A stretch of DNA of 64,000 nt, taken from the NCBI GenBank assembly GCA_036960605.1, contig JBALXI010000005.1:62001-126000 (forward strand), written 5' to 3'. The notes below the pieces were generated by a model. It saw only the letters and a program-made list of their open reading frames with translations. It made no database searches and had not been told where the DNA came from. The DNA comes from Oleispira sp036960605. GTDB lineage: Bacteria; Pseudomonadota; Gammaproteobacteria; Pseudomonadales; Oceanobacteraceae. Within the stretch, counting starts at the first letter, position 1. The number at the start of each line of letters is the position of its first letter. Both the position numbers and the translations under genes were made by a program. Of the stretch, positions 1 to 9,447 are shown piece after piece.

Positions 1-10
1 ATCTTCCTTA

Positions 11-1240
11 TTAAATATCCAATAACAGACGTGCTGGATCTTCTAGCATATCTTTAATTGCTACCAAGAATTGAACCGCTTCTTTACCATCGATCATTCT
101 ATGATCGTAAGACAGCGCCAAATACATCATTGGTAAAATCACTACTTCTCCATCAACCGCCATTGGGCGATCTTGGATTTTATGCATACCCATAATAGCC
201 GTTTGTGGCGGGTTCAAAATAGGCGTTGATAATAATGAACCAAAGGTTCCGCCGTTTGAGATGGTAAATGTACCACCTTGCATTTCATCAATACCTAGCT
301 TGCCATCACGGGCACGGGCACCAAAATTACCAATCGTACTTTCAACTTCAGCTAAGCCCATTTCATCAGTATCACGCAAGATTGGAACAACCAAACCACG
401 CTCAGTCGAAACGGCTACACCGATATCTTGATAACCATGATAAATCATGTCGCTACCATCAATAGACGCATTGACTGCTGGGAATTTCTTCAACGCTTCC
501 GTCGCAGCTTTCACGAAGAAAGACATAAAGCCAAGTTTAACACCATGAGCTTTAACGAAACGTTCTTGATACTTTTTGCGCAGCTCCATGATAGGTTTCA
601 TGTTCACTTCATTATACGTCGTCAACATCGCAGCATTTTGCTGAGCACTGACTAAACGCTTTGCAATCGTAGAGCGTAAACGCGTCATTGGTACACGCTT
701 CTCTACACGATCACCGGCATCAAAGCTGATAGCACCGGCGTTCGCATTGCCTGCAGACTTAGCAACGGGTGCTGGCGCACTTGCTGGCGCTGCTACTGGA
801 GCAGGCGCTGCTTTTGGTGCCTTAAGATGATTAAGAATATCTTCTTTAGTAACACGACCGTCTTTACCAGTAGCGACAACATCCTTTGCGCTAATGCCAT
901 TCTCTTCAGCCATTTTACGGGCTGCAGGGCTCATAATAATGCCTTCAACAGTCTCTACGGCTTCCGTTTTTGATTCGACAGCAGCAGGTGCAGCAGCGAT
1001 ACCGCCTTCTTCGAATATACCTAAGACTTCAGCGCTTAAAACAATTTCGCCTTCGCCTTTAAGAATCTCTTTTAAGACACCGTCAGCAGAAGCAACTACT
1101 TCAAGCACAACTTTGTCTGTTTCAATATCAACAATGAGTTCATCACGGCTAATCGCTTCACCTGGCTTCTTATACCAAGTTGCTACCGTGCCATCCGCGA
1201 CAGATTCTGGAAATGTCGGTGTTTTGATTTCGATGGTCAT
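11..1240 (-). CDS. sucB: Dihydrolipoyllysine succinyltransferase, E2 of 2-oxoglutarate dehydrogenase
   Basis: E2 core enzyme of the 2-oxoglutarate dehydrogenase complex; it moves the succinyl group from lipoamide to CoA in the cytoplasmic TCA cycle. The 409 residues show an N-terminal lipoyl domain with the lipoyl lysine at K43 in the ETDKVVLEV motif, a peripheral-subunit binding domain near residues 99-138 (MSPAARKMAEENG), an Ala/Pro-rich hinge near 140-165, and a C-terminal acyltransferase domain ending in the catalytic DHRMIDG motif (H380, D384). Length is normal for SucB. It lies 28 bases downstream of sucA on the same strand, with an AAGGA ribosome site before the ATG. Genes further downstream (lpd or sucCD would be expected) lie outside the window. 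Confidence 0.97.
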   Translation of the reverse strand: MTIEIKTPTFPESVADGTVATWYKKPGEAISRDELIVDIETDKVVLEVVASADGVLKEILKGEGEIVLSAEVLGIFEEGGIAAAPAAVESKTEAVETVEGIIMSPAARKMAEENGISAKDVVATGKDGRVTKEDILNHLKAPKAAPAPVAAPASAPAPVAKSAGNANAGAISFDAGDRVEKRVPMTRLRSTIAKRLVSAQQNAAMLTTYNEVNMKPIMELRKKYQERFVKAHGVKLGFMSFFVKAATEALKKFPAVNASIDGSDMIYHGYQDIGVAVSTERGLVVPILRDTDEMGLAEVESTIGNFGARARDGKLGIDEMQGGTFTISNGGTFGSLLSTPILNPPQTAIMGMHKIQDRPMAVDGEVVILPMMYLALSYDHRMIDGKEAVQFLVAIKDMLEDPARLLLDI

Positions 1241-1268
1241 TTTCTTTCCTTAAAATTCTGTTGCTCGC

Positions 1269-4103
1269 TTACCCTAAGGTAAGCGCTTCATTAATTAGTT
1301 TTTGTTGTTGCGCAATATGCAATGCCATATAACCCGCAGCCGGTGAGGCAGCGGCATCTCGACCCGCATAATGCAAATACAAACCGGGTGTTTGTATGTG
1401 CAATACACGACGCATATGATGCTGACTGCTATACCAAGCACCCATATTCATAGGCTCTTCTTGGCACCAAACCATATCCTTAAGATTGATATAAGGCGCC
1501 AAGGCCTCAAGCAACTGTTCTTCTGGGAACGGATAAAGTTGTTCAAGTCGAACGATGGCAACATTGTCTTGCTCGCGTTCGCGACGGGCTATTAACAAGT
1601 CGTAGTAAACTTTACCGGAACACAAAACAACACGCTCAACCTTAGCCGGATCTAACGCATCAACTTCAGGAATTACAGTCTGAAAGCTACCTTCAGCAAG
1701 ATCTTCCAACGTACTGATCGCTAATTTATGACGCAACAAACTCTTAGGTGTGAATACGATCAATGGCTTACGCAGCGGACGAATAACTTGACGACGCAAC
1801 ATATGGAAAACTTGCGCCGGTGTTGTGGGAACACAGATTTGCATATTGTGTTCGGCACACAACTGCAAATAACGCTCAAGACGCGCCGACGAGTGTTCTG
1901 GACCTTGACCTTCATAACCGTGTGGCAAAAGAACCGTTAAGCCACATAAGCGACTCCACTTATGCTCACCACTGGAAATAAACTGATCAAATACAACCTG
2001 AGCGCCGTTAGCGAAATCACCAAACTGAGCTTCCCAAACGACTAATGCGCCGGGATTAGTTGTCGCATAACCGTATTCAAAACCTAATACCGCTTCTTCC
2101 GATAATAAGGAATCATAAATATCGCAGCGCGGCTGATCTTCAGAAATATTCTGTAAAGAACAATAGGTGCTGCTGTCTTTTTGATTATGTAAAACCGCAT
2201 GGCGGTGAGAGAACGTGCCACGACCAACATCCTGGCCGGTAAAACGAACCTGATGTCCTTTTGCTAACAAGGTGCCATACGCTAGAGTTTCTGCAAAACC
2301 CCAGTTAATCGATAATGCACCCGCAGCCATCTTACGACGGTCATCTAGAATTTTACTAACCTGACGCTGAACCACAAAACCTTCAGGAACATCCTGCATC
2401 TTCACGGCAAGTTCTTGTAGCTCTTTTAGATCGTACTGAGTATCTGCATGGGCAGTCCACTCATGACCGACGTGTGGAGCCCAGTCAACAAATAGCTCTT
2501 CGTTTGGCTCTTTCACCAAACTCTTAACAACATGCAGACCGCTGTCTAAAGCATCGCGGTATTCATCTTCCATTTGCGAACCGATTTCTTCAGTCACAAT
2601 ACCGGCACTAACCAACGTTTCCGCATATAACTGACGAGTGGTCTTTTGGTCTTTAATTTTTTGATACATCATCGGCTGTGTGCCTGATGGTTCATCGGCT
2701 TCGTTATGGCCACGACGACGATAACAAACCAGATCAATCACAACGTCTTTTTTGAATTCGTTACGATAATCAACCGCTAGCTGAGTAACAAACAATACCG
2801 CTTCTGGATCATCACCATTAACGTGCAGAATCGGTGCTTCCACAATCTTCGCAACATCGGTGCAATATTCGGTAGAACGAACATCTTCACGTTTGTTGGT
2901 GGTAAAACCAACCTGATTATTAATCACGACGTGAATGGTGCCACCGGTTTTATAAGCGCGAGTTTGCGATAGCTGGAAAGTTTCCATTACCACACCCTGA
3001 CCTGCAAACGCCGCGTCACCGTGTAATAAAATAGGAATAACAGCATCACCACCTGAATCATCACGACGATCTTGGCGCGCACGTACTGAACCTTCAACCA
3101 CTGGCGAAACAATTTCCAAGTGAGAGGGGTTAAACGCTAATGCCAAGTGAACTTCGCCACCAGGGGTCATTACATTGGATGAAAAACCTTGATGATATTT
3201 AACGTCACCGCTGTGGTTGTAATGTGCCTTACCTTCAAATTCATCAAACAAATCAGAGGTTTTCTTACCAAAGGTATTGATCAACATGTTCAAGCGGCCA
3301 CGGTGCGCCATACCAATAACAATTTCTTTGGCGCCGTAGGTACCGCTGCGTTGAATCAATTCATCCATCAACGGGATTAAACTTTCCCCGCCTTCTAAAC
3401 CAAAACGTTTAACACCTGGGTAACGAGAGCCTAAATATTTCTCTAGGCCTTCTGCCGCGGTCAAACGTTCTAATAAATGTTTTTTAACTTCTTCGCCAAA
3501 CTTCGGATGCGAGCGCACACTTTCTAAACGCTGCTGGAACCAACGCTGCTCCGCCGTATTAACGATATGCATGTATTCAGCACCGACTGTCGTACAGTAA
3601 GTCTGTTGCAATGCATTTAGGATTTCGTTGAGTGTTGCTTCGTCTTGGCCAATAAATAATGAGCCAGTTTGGAACGTCGTATCCAAATCAGCTTGAGACA
3701 ACTCATGGAAAGCCAGTTCTAAGTCAGGTACTTGCTCACGTTCCATTAAACCTAATGGATCAAGCTGCGCATGCTGATGACCACGACCACGAAAGGCGTT
3801 AATCATTTGCAAGACTTTAACTTGTTTACGTTCGAATTCGCTGCTTACGCTCGATTGTGAAGTAGGTTTTGCCCGATTCTGATTTTTTGAAAGTAACAGA
3901 AATTGTTCGCGAATCGGTTTGTGCGGAATATCGGTTGTCACATTTTCTTCAACTCGAGGGAGTTGATTAAAATATTGACGCCATTCTTCCGGTACTTCGT
4001 TTGGATCACGAAGATAGGTTTCAAAGAGATCTTCTATGTAAGCGACGTTCCCACCGGCGAGTTGGGAAGTACTCCATAGTTGCTCCATAGTCAGCTCGTG
4101 CAT
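1269..4103 (-). CDS. sucA: 2-oxoglutarate dehydrogenase E1 component
   Basis: Thiamine-diphosphate-dependent E1 that decarboxylates 2-oxoglutarate and succinylates the lipoyl group of SucB. The 944 residues cover the full family length. The N-terminus carries the short helix (MEQLWSTSQLAGGNVAYI) typical of bacterial SucA; MAHRGRLNML and the thiamine-diphosphate/Mg segment HGDAAFAGQG followed by NNQVGFTT lie in the middle (the latter around residues 360-400); the C-terminal transketolase-like half ends with the typical EEPMNMGAW region. A GGTGGAG ribosome site precedes the ATG. It follows sdhB after a 265-base gap that contains a strong hairpin, so it could be read through from the sdh promoter or from its own promoter. 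Confidence 0.97.
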   Translation of the reverse strand: MHELTMEQLWSTSQLAGGNVAYIEDLFETYLRDPNEVPEEWRQYFNQLPRVEENVTTDIPHKPIREQFLLLSKNQNRAKPTSQSSVSSEFERKQVKVLQMINAFRGRGHQHAQLDPLGLMEREQVPDLELAFHELSQADLDTTFQTGSLFIGQDEATLNEILNALQQTYCTTVGAEYMHIVNTAEQRWFQQRLESVRSHPKFGEEVKKHLLERLTAAEGLEKYLGSRYPGVKRFGLEGGESLIPLMDELIQRSGTYGAKEIVIGMAHRGRLNMLINTFGKKTSDLFDEFEGKAHYNHSGDVKYHQGFSSNVMTPGGEVHLALAFNPSHLEIVSPVVEGSVRARQDRRDDSGGDAVIPILLHGDAAFAGQGVVMETFQLSQTRAYKTGGTIHVVINNQVGFTTNKREDVRSTEYCTDVAKIVEAPILHVNGDDPEAVLFVTQLAVDYRNEFKKDVVIDLVCYRRRGHNEADEPSGTQPMMYQKIKDQKTTRQLYAETLVSAGIVTEEIGSQMEDEYRDALDSGLHVVKSLVKEPNEELFVDWAPHVGHEWTAHADTQYDLKELQELAVKMQDVPEGFVVQRQVSKILDDRRKMAAGALSINWGFAETLAYGTLLAKGHQVRFTGQDVGRGTFSHRHAVLHNQKDSSTYCSLQNISEDQPRCDIYDSLLSEEAVLGFEYGYATTNPGALVVWEAQFGDFANGAQVVFDQFISSGEHKWSRLCGLTVLLPHGYEGQGPEHSSARLERYLQLCAEHNMQICVPTTPAQVFHMLRRQVIRPLRKPLIVFTPKSLLRHKLAISTLEDLAEGSFQTVIPEVDALDPAKVERVVLCSGKVYYDLLIARREREQDNVAIVRLEQLYPFPEEQLLEALAPYINLKDMVWCQEEPMNMGAWYSSQHHMRRVLHIQTPGLYLHYAGRDAAASPAAGYMALHIAQQQKLINEALTLG

Positions 4104-4368
4104 TTAGCTCCACCTTGTTTGAACATTTCAAAGGGACTACGTCACAAGACACCAATACCGGCTCACCGGAGCAGGCCGATCGGATAAGATCGTTGGCCTT
4201 TATGACGAAACGGATGTTATCCGTCCCCTCTTCTTAATATACAGCTTAGTAAAAAATATCGCCTTGTAAGCAATATTTTTGAAAGTTTTAAACAGAGGTG
4301 AATTGTATGTCCAATTCACCTCTGTTACAGACGACAAACTTAAACTTTAAAAAACTAAAAAACGTTTC
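4104..4368 (-). promoter_or_regulatory. sdhB-sucA intergenic region with several hairpins
   Basis: The gap between sdhB and sucA holds a perfect 14-bp inverted repeat (4291-4304 with 4313-4326, 8-base loop) just after sdhB, a smaller perfect hairpin (ACGGAT/ATCCGT, 4211-4225), and an imperfect GGCC-GATC stem near 4174-4199. On the minus strand no clear run of T follows the large stem, so it may be an RNA-stabilising or attenuating element instead of a strong terminator. I see no gene here. A separate sucA promoter is possible but I could not assign one. Confidence 0.5.
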
Positions 4369-5079
4369 TTAAACTTCGCGTTGTAACAACATTCCACGAA
4401 TGTGTCCAATTGCTCGCGTAGGGTTTAAACCTTTCGGGCATACATTGACACAGTTCATGATGCCACGGCAACGGAAAACGCTAAATGGATCGTCCAAATC
4501 GGCCAATCTATCTTCTGTAGAGGTATCACGAGTATCCGCTAGGAAGCGATAAGCTTGCAATAAGCCAGCTGGTCCGACGAATTTTTCAGGATTCCACCAG
4601 AAAGAAGGGCAAGCAGTTGAACAACAAGCACACAAGATGCACTCGTATAAACCATCCAACTTGGCACGCTCTTCAGGTGACTGCAAACGCTCAATAGCGG
4701 GCGCTGGCGTATTGTTATTAAGGTACGGCTTAATACTTTCATACTGTTTGTAGAAAAGCGCCATATCGATAACAAGATCACGAATCACTGGCATACCAGG
4801 AAGAGGACGCAAGATTAACTTGTCGTTCTTTCCTTTAGTTGCTTCAGAGATCGGAGTAATACAAGCCAAACCGTTTTTGCCATTGATGTTCATGCCATCA
4901 CTGCCACACACGCCTTCACGGCACGAGCGACGGTACGAAACAGAAGAATCCTGTTCTTTAACCAAGTTCAAAACGTCCAATACCATAAGATCTTTGCCCT
5001 CAGGCATAGCGATCTCATAGTCTTGCATGTAAGGCGCTTCATCTTTTTCAGGATTGTAGCGATAAATACTAACTAACAT
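4369..5079 (-). CDS. sdhB: Succinate dehydrogenase iron-sulfur subunit
   Basis: Iron-sulfur subunit of complex II, passing electrons from the flavin of SdhA to quinone at SdhC/SdhD on the inner face of the cytoplasmic membrane. All three cluster motifs are visible in 236 residues: SCREGVCGSDG plus a later Cys (LACI) for [2Fe-2S], CILCACCSTACP for [4Fe-4S], and CRGIMNCVNVCPKGLNP for the [3Fe-4S]/[4Fe-4S] region. Length is normal (E. coli SdhB has 238). It starts 15 bases after the sdhA stop. A strong hairpin lies directly downstream. Confidence 0.98.
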   Translation of the reverse strand: MLVSIYRYNPEKDEAPYMQDYEIAMPEGKDLMVLDVLNLVKEQDSSVSYRRSCREGVCGSDGMNINGKNGLACITPISEATKGKNDKLILRPLPGMPVIRDLVIDMALFYKQYESIKPYLNNNTPAPAIERLQSPEERAKLDGLYECILCACCSTACPSFWWNPEKFVGPAGLLQAYRFLADTRDTSTEDRLADLDDPFSVFRCRGIMNCVNVCPKGLNPTRAIGHIRGMLLQREV

Positions 5080-5094
5080 GATTTATTCCCTAAA

Positions 5095-6870
5095 TTAATA
5101 AACACGGATTTTCGGCTCGAACGGAGGCACAGTCTTAGGTGCAAAGTTCACATCACGCTTACCAATGGTTTTAGTTTCTGGGAAATACAATGAGTGGCAT
5201 AACCAATTCACATCGTCACGTTCGGTATAATCGTTACGAGCGTGAGCACCGCGAGATTCTTTACGCTCAATCGCAGCGATCGCCGTTGCATAAGCAGTTT
5301 CGAACAAGTTATCCAGTTCTAACGCTTCGATACGAGCCGTATTAAACGCACCGCTCTTATCATCAAGAACCGTATTACGAATACGTTTTTCGATTTCGTC
5401 TAGCAAGCCCAAGCCTTTAACCATGCTATCTCCATCACGGAATACACCGAAATAAAGCTGCATTGTTTTTTGCAAGTCTGCGCGAACAACAGCAACATCT
5501 TCACCAGAGGTTGAGTTGTTTAAACGATTCAAGCGTGTCATTGCACGTTCGATATCTTCTTCGTTAGCATCAACCGATTCAAAGCCATCTTTAAAGCTTT
5601 TCTCGACCTGAATACCAACAGCACGTCCGAATACAACCAAATCAAGCAGTGAGTTACCACCCAAACGGTTTGCACCGTGTACCGATACACAAGCGATTTC
5701 ACCGGCAGCGTATAGGCCTTCGATGATAACGTCTTTACCGTCTACCTGAGTCAATGCTTGACCACCGATATTAGTCGGTACGCCGCCCATCATGTAATGA
5801 CATGTTGGCACAACAGGAATTGGCTCTTTCACTGGATCAACGTGAGCGAAGGTACGAGAAAGTTCAAGAATACCAGGAAGCTTGGCATTCAACGTTTCTT
5901 CACCTAAGTGATCTAGTTTAAGGTAAACGTGATCGCCATCAGGACCACAACCACGGCCTTCTAGAATTTCTAGAACCATAGAGCGGGCAACAACATCACG
6001 ACCGGCAAGATCTTTCGAGTTTGGAGCATAGCGCTCCATGAAACGTTCACCATCTTTATTGATTAAGTAACCGCCTTCACCACGACAACCTTCCGTTACA
6101 AGCGTACCTGCACCTGCAATACCGGTTGGGTGGAACTGCCACATTTCAATGTCTTGCATTGGTACGCCAGCTCGAATTGCCATACCAACACCGTCACCAG
6201 TATTGATTAAGGCATTCGTAGTCGATTGGTAAATACGGCCTGCGCCGCCCGTTGCCAATACAGTTGCTTTCGCTTTAATGTAAACAGTTTCGCCTGTTTC
6301 AATGTCAATCGCGATAACACCCGCAATTTGACCTTTAGCATTCTTAACCAAATCAACCGCATACCATTCGTTTAAGAAGGTAGTGCCGCCTTTCAGGTTG
6401 CCTTGATACAAAGCGTGCAATAAAGCATGTCCTGTACGGTCGGCTGCAGCACAAGTACGAGCTGCCTGAGTTGGGTTATCTGGACCTTTAGACTGACCGC
6501 CGAATGGACGCTGATAAATACGACCTTCTTCAGTACGAGAGAAAGGTAGACCCATGTGCTCTAGTTCGAAAACTGCTTGCGGGCCAACAGAACACATGTA
6601 TTCGATAGCGTCTTGGTCACCGATATAATCAGAACCTTTAACAGTATCGTACATGTGCCAGCGCCAATCATCATCCGGATCAGCAGACGCGATTGCACAA
6701 GTAATACCGCCTTGAGCAGAAACTGTATGCGAACGCGTTGGGAATACTTTAGTAACACAAGCTGTTTTAATACCGGCTTCTGTTAGCTGTAAAGCGGCAC
6801 GCATGCCTGCACCACCACCACCAATTACGATAGCGTCATAGGCTAAAGTACGAATTTTCTTAGTAGACAT
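5095..6870 (-). CDS. sdhA: Succinate dehydrogenase flavoprotein subunit
   Basis: Catalytic flavoprotein of complex II, oxidising succinate to fumarate. The 591 residues carry the N-terminal dinucleotide motif VIGGGGAGMRAAL, the histidine that binds FAD covalently (H48 in RSHTVSAQGG), the active-site segment MWQFHPTGI and the FAD contact HGANRLGGNSLLDL. The C-terminal helical domain with the conserved ESRGAHARNDY segment is intact. A GGAG ribosome site precedes the ATG, and sdhD ends 3 bases upstream, so translation is probably coupled. Confidence 0.98.
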   Translation of the reverse strand: MSTKKIRTLAYDAIVIGGGGAGMRAALQLTEAGIKTACVTKVFPTRSHTVSAQGGITCAIASADPDDDWRWHMYDTVKGSDYIGDQDAIEYMCSVGPQAVFELEHMGLPFSRTEEGRIYQRPFGGQSKGPDNPTQAARTCAAADRTGHALLHALYQGNLKGGTTFLNEWYAVDLVKNAKGQIAGVIAIDIETGETVYIKAKATVLATGGAGRIYQSTTNALINTGDGVGMAIRAGVPMQDIEMWQFHPTGIAGAGTLVTEGCRGEGGYLINKDGERFMERYAPNSKDLAGRDVVARSMVLEILEGRGCGPDGDHVYLKLDHLGEETLNAKLPGILELSRTFAHVDPVKEPIPVVPTCHYMMGGVPTNIGGQALTQVDGKDVIIEGLYAAGEIACVSVHGANRLGGNSLLDLVVFGRAVGIQVEKSFKDGFESVDANEEDIERAMTRLNRLNNSTSGEDVAVVRADLQKTMQLYFGVFRDGDSMVKGLGLLDEIEKRIRNTVLDDKSGAFNTARIEALELDNLFETAYATAIAAIERKESRGAHARNDYTERDDVNWLCHSLYFPETKTIGKRDVNFAPKTVPPFEPKIRVY

Positions 6871-6873
6871 AAC

Positions 6874-7221
6874 TTACGCTCCCCATAAAATATCAATGCC
6901 CCACACTAGATATACGAAAACAAACGCCGCAGTTACTAGTAGGAAGAGGAAACGAATACCCGTTGGTTTAATGTAGTCTGTAGCGATAGTCCACATACCA
7001 ACCCAGCCGTGCGCACAAATCGAGATCAACGCTAGCAAGCTAGCAATTTTCATCGCGGTGCAGGCAAACAATTGCTGCCAATCACTGTACTGAAGATCTG
7101 GATGAGCAATCACAAAGCCCAACAAGAACAAGGTGTAAACCGCTAAAATAACTGCAGTTAAACGTTGAATGACCCAGTCGTATAAACCACTGCGTCCTAA
7201 ATTAGTAATACTTGCTACCAT
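6874..7221 (-). CDS. sdhD: Succinate dehydrogenase membrane anchor subunit SdhD
   Basis: Membrane anchor of complex II. I place the start at the ATG at 7221 (115 residues) because GGAG lies 7 bases upstream; an in-frame TTG two codons earlier is less likely. The protein has three hydrophobic segments; the first follows the SGLYDWVIQRLTAV signature, and HGWVGMWTIATDYIKP matches the conserved HxxxGMW...DY motif near the quinone site. The gene overlaps the end of sdhC by 7 bases, so the two are translated together. Confidence 0.93.
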   Translation of the reverse strand: MVASITNLGRSGLYDWVIQRLTAVILAVYTLFLLGFVIAHPDLQYSDWQQLFACTAMKIASLLALISICAHGWVGMWTIATDYIKPTGIRFLFLLVTAAFVFVYLVWGIDILWGA

Positions 7222-7589
7222 ACCCAAACTCCAGCTAGAGCGATCACAGTTGCACCACCTACCAAGGTAATAATGGCACCCACTTTTCCGCCCTCTAAAC
7301 TTTCACCAATGCCTGCATCCATTACTAAGTGTTTAATACCGGCAACTAGGTGGTAACCTAAAGCAGATAAAATCAACCAAGTAATCAATTTAACCAGACC
7401 GTTATCGAACGTCGCTTTTAACTCTGCGAAACTTTCAGCTGATTCAAGGGATGCGTTTAACGCAACCAACATGAAGGCAACAGCAAAAAATAATGCAAAA
7501 CCAGAAATACGATGAAGGATAGAAGTCCAGCCAGGAAGTGGGAGCTCTATAGTAGTCAGATCCAGATTTTTAGGTCTATTGCTATTCAC
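7215..7589 (-). CDS. sdhC: Succinate dehydrogenase cytochrome b556 subunit SdhC
   Basis: Cytochrome b subunit of complex II and first gene of the operon. The 124 residues have three transmembrane segments. The signature RPKNLDLTTIELP...SILHRISG at the N-terminus holds the conserved Ser and Arg of the quinone site, and YHLVAGIKHLVMD supplies the heme-ligand histidine. The start codon is GTG at 7589. A promoter candidate lies about 110 bases upstream on the minus strand. Confidence 0.94.
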   Translation of the reverse strand: MNSNRPKNLDLTTIELPLPGWTSILHRISGFALFFAVAFMLVALNASLESAESFAELKATFDNGLVKLITWLILSALGYHLVAGIKHLVMDAGIGESLEGGKVGAIITLVGGATVIALAGVWVW

Positions 7590-8026
7590 GGCTCATCTAC
7601 ACTCTATTTTATTGTTACTGTTTAAAAACTAAACAAATAACGGTGGCTTAAAATAATCAACAACAACTGCATAGGAACTACACAGACAAATGTCGCGACA
7701 AATTATAGTCATCCGCACACTTTTTTACAAACTTAAGGCGTAACTAATAAGAAACTCATGTTTTTACATGGGCTAATTCAGACAATTCACACTGTACAAA
7801 TTTCACTCATTAAAAAGCATGAGCCTCAACTAATAAGGCCTTCAGCGATATTTTCGATGACTTATCATCTATACTAGACAATAAATCGCTGTGACGCCCA
7901 GTAATGGTTTAATTGACAATCACACCAGAGGCTCTATAGTTTCGCCTTTTATTTAAGCGATAAATTAAGCGCTAATAGCTTTTTTAATTCAATTAACGCA
8001 AATAAATTCAGTAGCAGGAGGCCTTC
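7590..8026. promoter_or_regulatory. Divergent sdh/gltA control region
   Basis: This 437-base stretch separates the sdhCDAB-sucAB operon (minus) from gltA (plus) and holds no gene. On the minus strand TTGTAA (7725-7730) and TATAAT (7702-7707) are 17 bases apart, a good sigma-70 match that would give a leader of about 105 bases before sdhC. On the plus strand TTGACA (7913-7918) and TATAGT (7935-7940) are 16 bases apart, giving a roughly 80-base leader before gltA. The shared region is AT-rich and is a likely place for a common TCA-cycle regulator, but I could not identify a specific operator. Confidence 0.7.
8016..8021 (+). promoter_or_regulatory. Strong ribosome binding site of gltA
   Basis: AGGAGG, a full match to the anti-Shine-Dalgarno sequence, lies 5 bases before the gltA ATG at 8027 and fixes that start. 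Confidence 0.85.
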
Positions 8027-9307
8027 ATGGCTGATATTAAAGCGACCTTAACCGTCGATGGCATTGAAGAAAGCTTAGAATTGCCCGTTTATAAAGGCAC
8101 TCTAGGTCCAGACGTTGTTGACGTGCGCAGCTTAACTAGCAAAAACCTTTTCACTTATGATCCGGGTTTTGTTTCAACTGCGGCATGCGAATCTAAAATT
8201 ACTTTTATTGATGGCGCAAAGGGTATTCTTCTACATCGCGGTTACCCAATTGACCAGCTAGCAGAAAATTCTGACTATTTAGAAACTTGTTTCTTACTTT
8301 TACACGGCGAGCTTCCTTCTGCTGAAGAAAAAGAAACATTTGTAAATACGATCAAAAACCACACAATGGTTCACGAACAGTTAAACCATTTCTTTAACGG
8401 TTTCCGTCGTGATGCACATCCAATGGCTATCATGTGTGGCGTAGTAGGTGCTTTATCTGCGTTCTATCACGATTCAATGGATATCAGTAATCCTGAACAT
8501 CGCTTAATTTCTGCACATCGCTTAATTGCTAAGATCCCAACACTTGCAGCAATGGTTTATAAGTACTCGATTGGCCAGCCTTTCATGTACCCGCGCAACG
8601 ATCTTAATTATTCTGAAAACTTTTTACACATGATGTTCAATACACCATGTGAAGAAAAAGCAATCAGTCCTGTTCTTTCAAAAGCAATGGATCGTATCTT
8701 CCTATTGCACGCTGACCACGAACAGAACGCGTCAACGTCTACAGTACGCCTAGCTGGCTCTACTGGCGCAAACCCATTCGCATGTATTGCTTCTGGCATT
8801 GCAGCGCTTTGGGGCCCTGCTCATGGCGGCGCAAACGAAGCTGTATTGAACATGCTTGAAGAAATCGGTGATGTTTCAAACATCGATGCGTTTGTTGCTA
8901 AAGCGAAAGACAAAGAAGATCCATTCCGCCTAATGGGCTTTGGACACCGCGTTTATAAAAACTTCGACCCACGCGCTAAAGTAATGAAGCAAACGTGTGA
9001 TGAAGTTTTAGCTGAGCTTGGCTTAGAAAACGATCCATTATTGAAGATCGCAATCAAGCTTGAGCAAATCGCAACTGAAGATGAATACTTCATCAAACGT
9101 GGCCTATACCCGAACGTAGATTTCTACTCAGGTATTATTTTGAAAGCGATTGGTATCCCTTCTGAAATGTTCACAGTTATCTTTGCAACTGGCCGTACGC
9201 CAGGCTGGATTGCTCACTGGAACGAAATGATCAGCAGCGATTACCGCATTGGTCGTCCGCGTCAGCTCTATACCGGTTCTCCAAAGCGCGACTACCCAAC
9301 TAAATAA
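8027..9307 (+). CDS. gltA: Citrate synthase
   Basis: Condenses acetyl-CoA with oxaloacetate, the entry step of the TCA cycle. The 426 residues have the length of the type II (hexameric, Gram-negative) enzyme. Catalytic residues are visible: His in GPAHGGANEAV, His in MGFGHRVYKNFDPRA and Asp in PNVDFYSGI. The N-terminal region LTVDGIEESLELPVYKGT matches the small beta domain of the NADH-regulated form. It has a consensus-like promoter, a perfect ribosome site and a strong terminator, so it is a monocistronic unit. Confidence 0.98.
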   Translation: MADIKATLTVDGIEESLELPVYKGTLGPDVVDVRSLTSKNLFTYDPGFVSTAACESKITFIDGAKGILLHRGYPIDQLAENSDYLETCFLLLHGELPSAEEKETFVNTIKNHTMVHEQLNHFFNGFRRDAHPMAIMCGVVGALSAFYHDSMDISNPEHRLISAHRLIAKIPTLAAMVYKYSIGQPFMYPRNDLNYSENFLHMMFNTPCEEKAISPVLSKAMDRIFLLHADHEQNASTSTVRLAGSTGANPFACIASGIAALWGPAHGGANEAVLNMLEEIGDVSNIDAFVAKAKDKEDPFRLMGFGHRVYKNFDPRAKVMKQTCDEVLAELGLENDPLLKIAIKLEQIATEDEYFIKRGLYPNVDFYSGIILKAIGIPSEMFTVIFATGRTPGWIAHWNEMISSDYRIGRPRQLYTGSPKRDYPTK

Positions 9308-9338
9308 TTATTTAGTTCAGTCGAGTTAAGAACCTAAA

Positions 9339-9368
9339 AGCCGCATCATTTGGATGCGGCTTTTTTTT
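9339..9368 (+). terminator. Rho-independent terminator of gltA
   Basis: A 9-bp GC-rich stem (9339-9347 with 9353-9361) with a 5-base loop is followed by an unbroken run of T to 9368, 31 bases after the gltA stop. Confidence 0.93.
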
Positions 9369-9447
9369 GCTCATTTTTTACCGACTTTTTTTATTGAAAG
9401 CGCAGCAAGATAACGAAACTCATCTATGCTTTTTATATTGCTAATGG

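Noticed and set aside
894..1253. 119-codon frame antisense to sucB
   Set aside because: Ala/Ser/Thr-rich shadow of the lipoyl and linker region of sucB.
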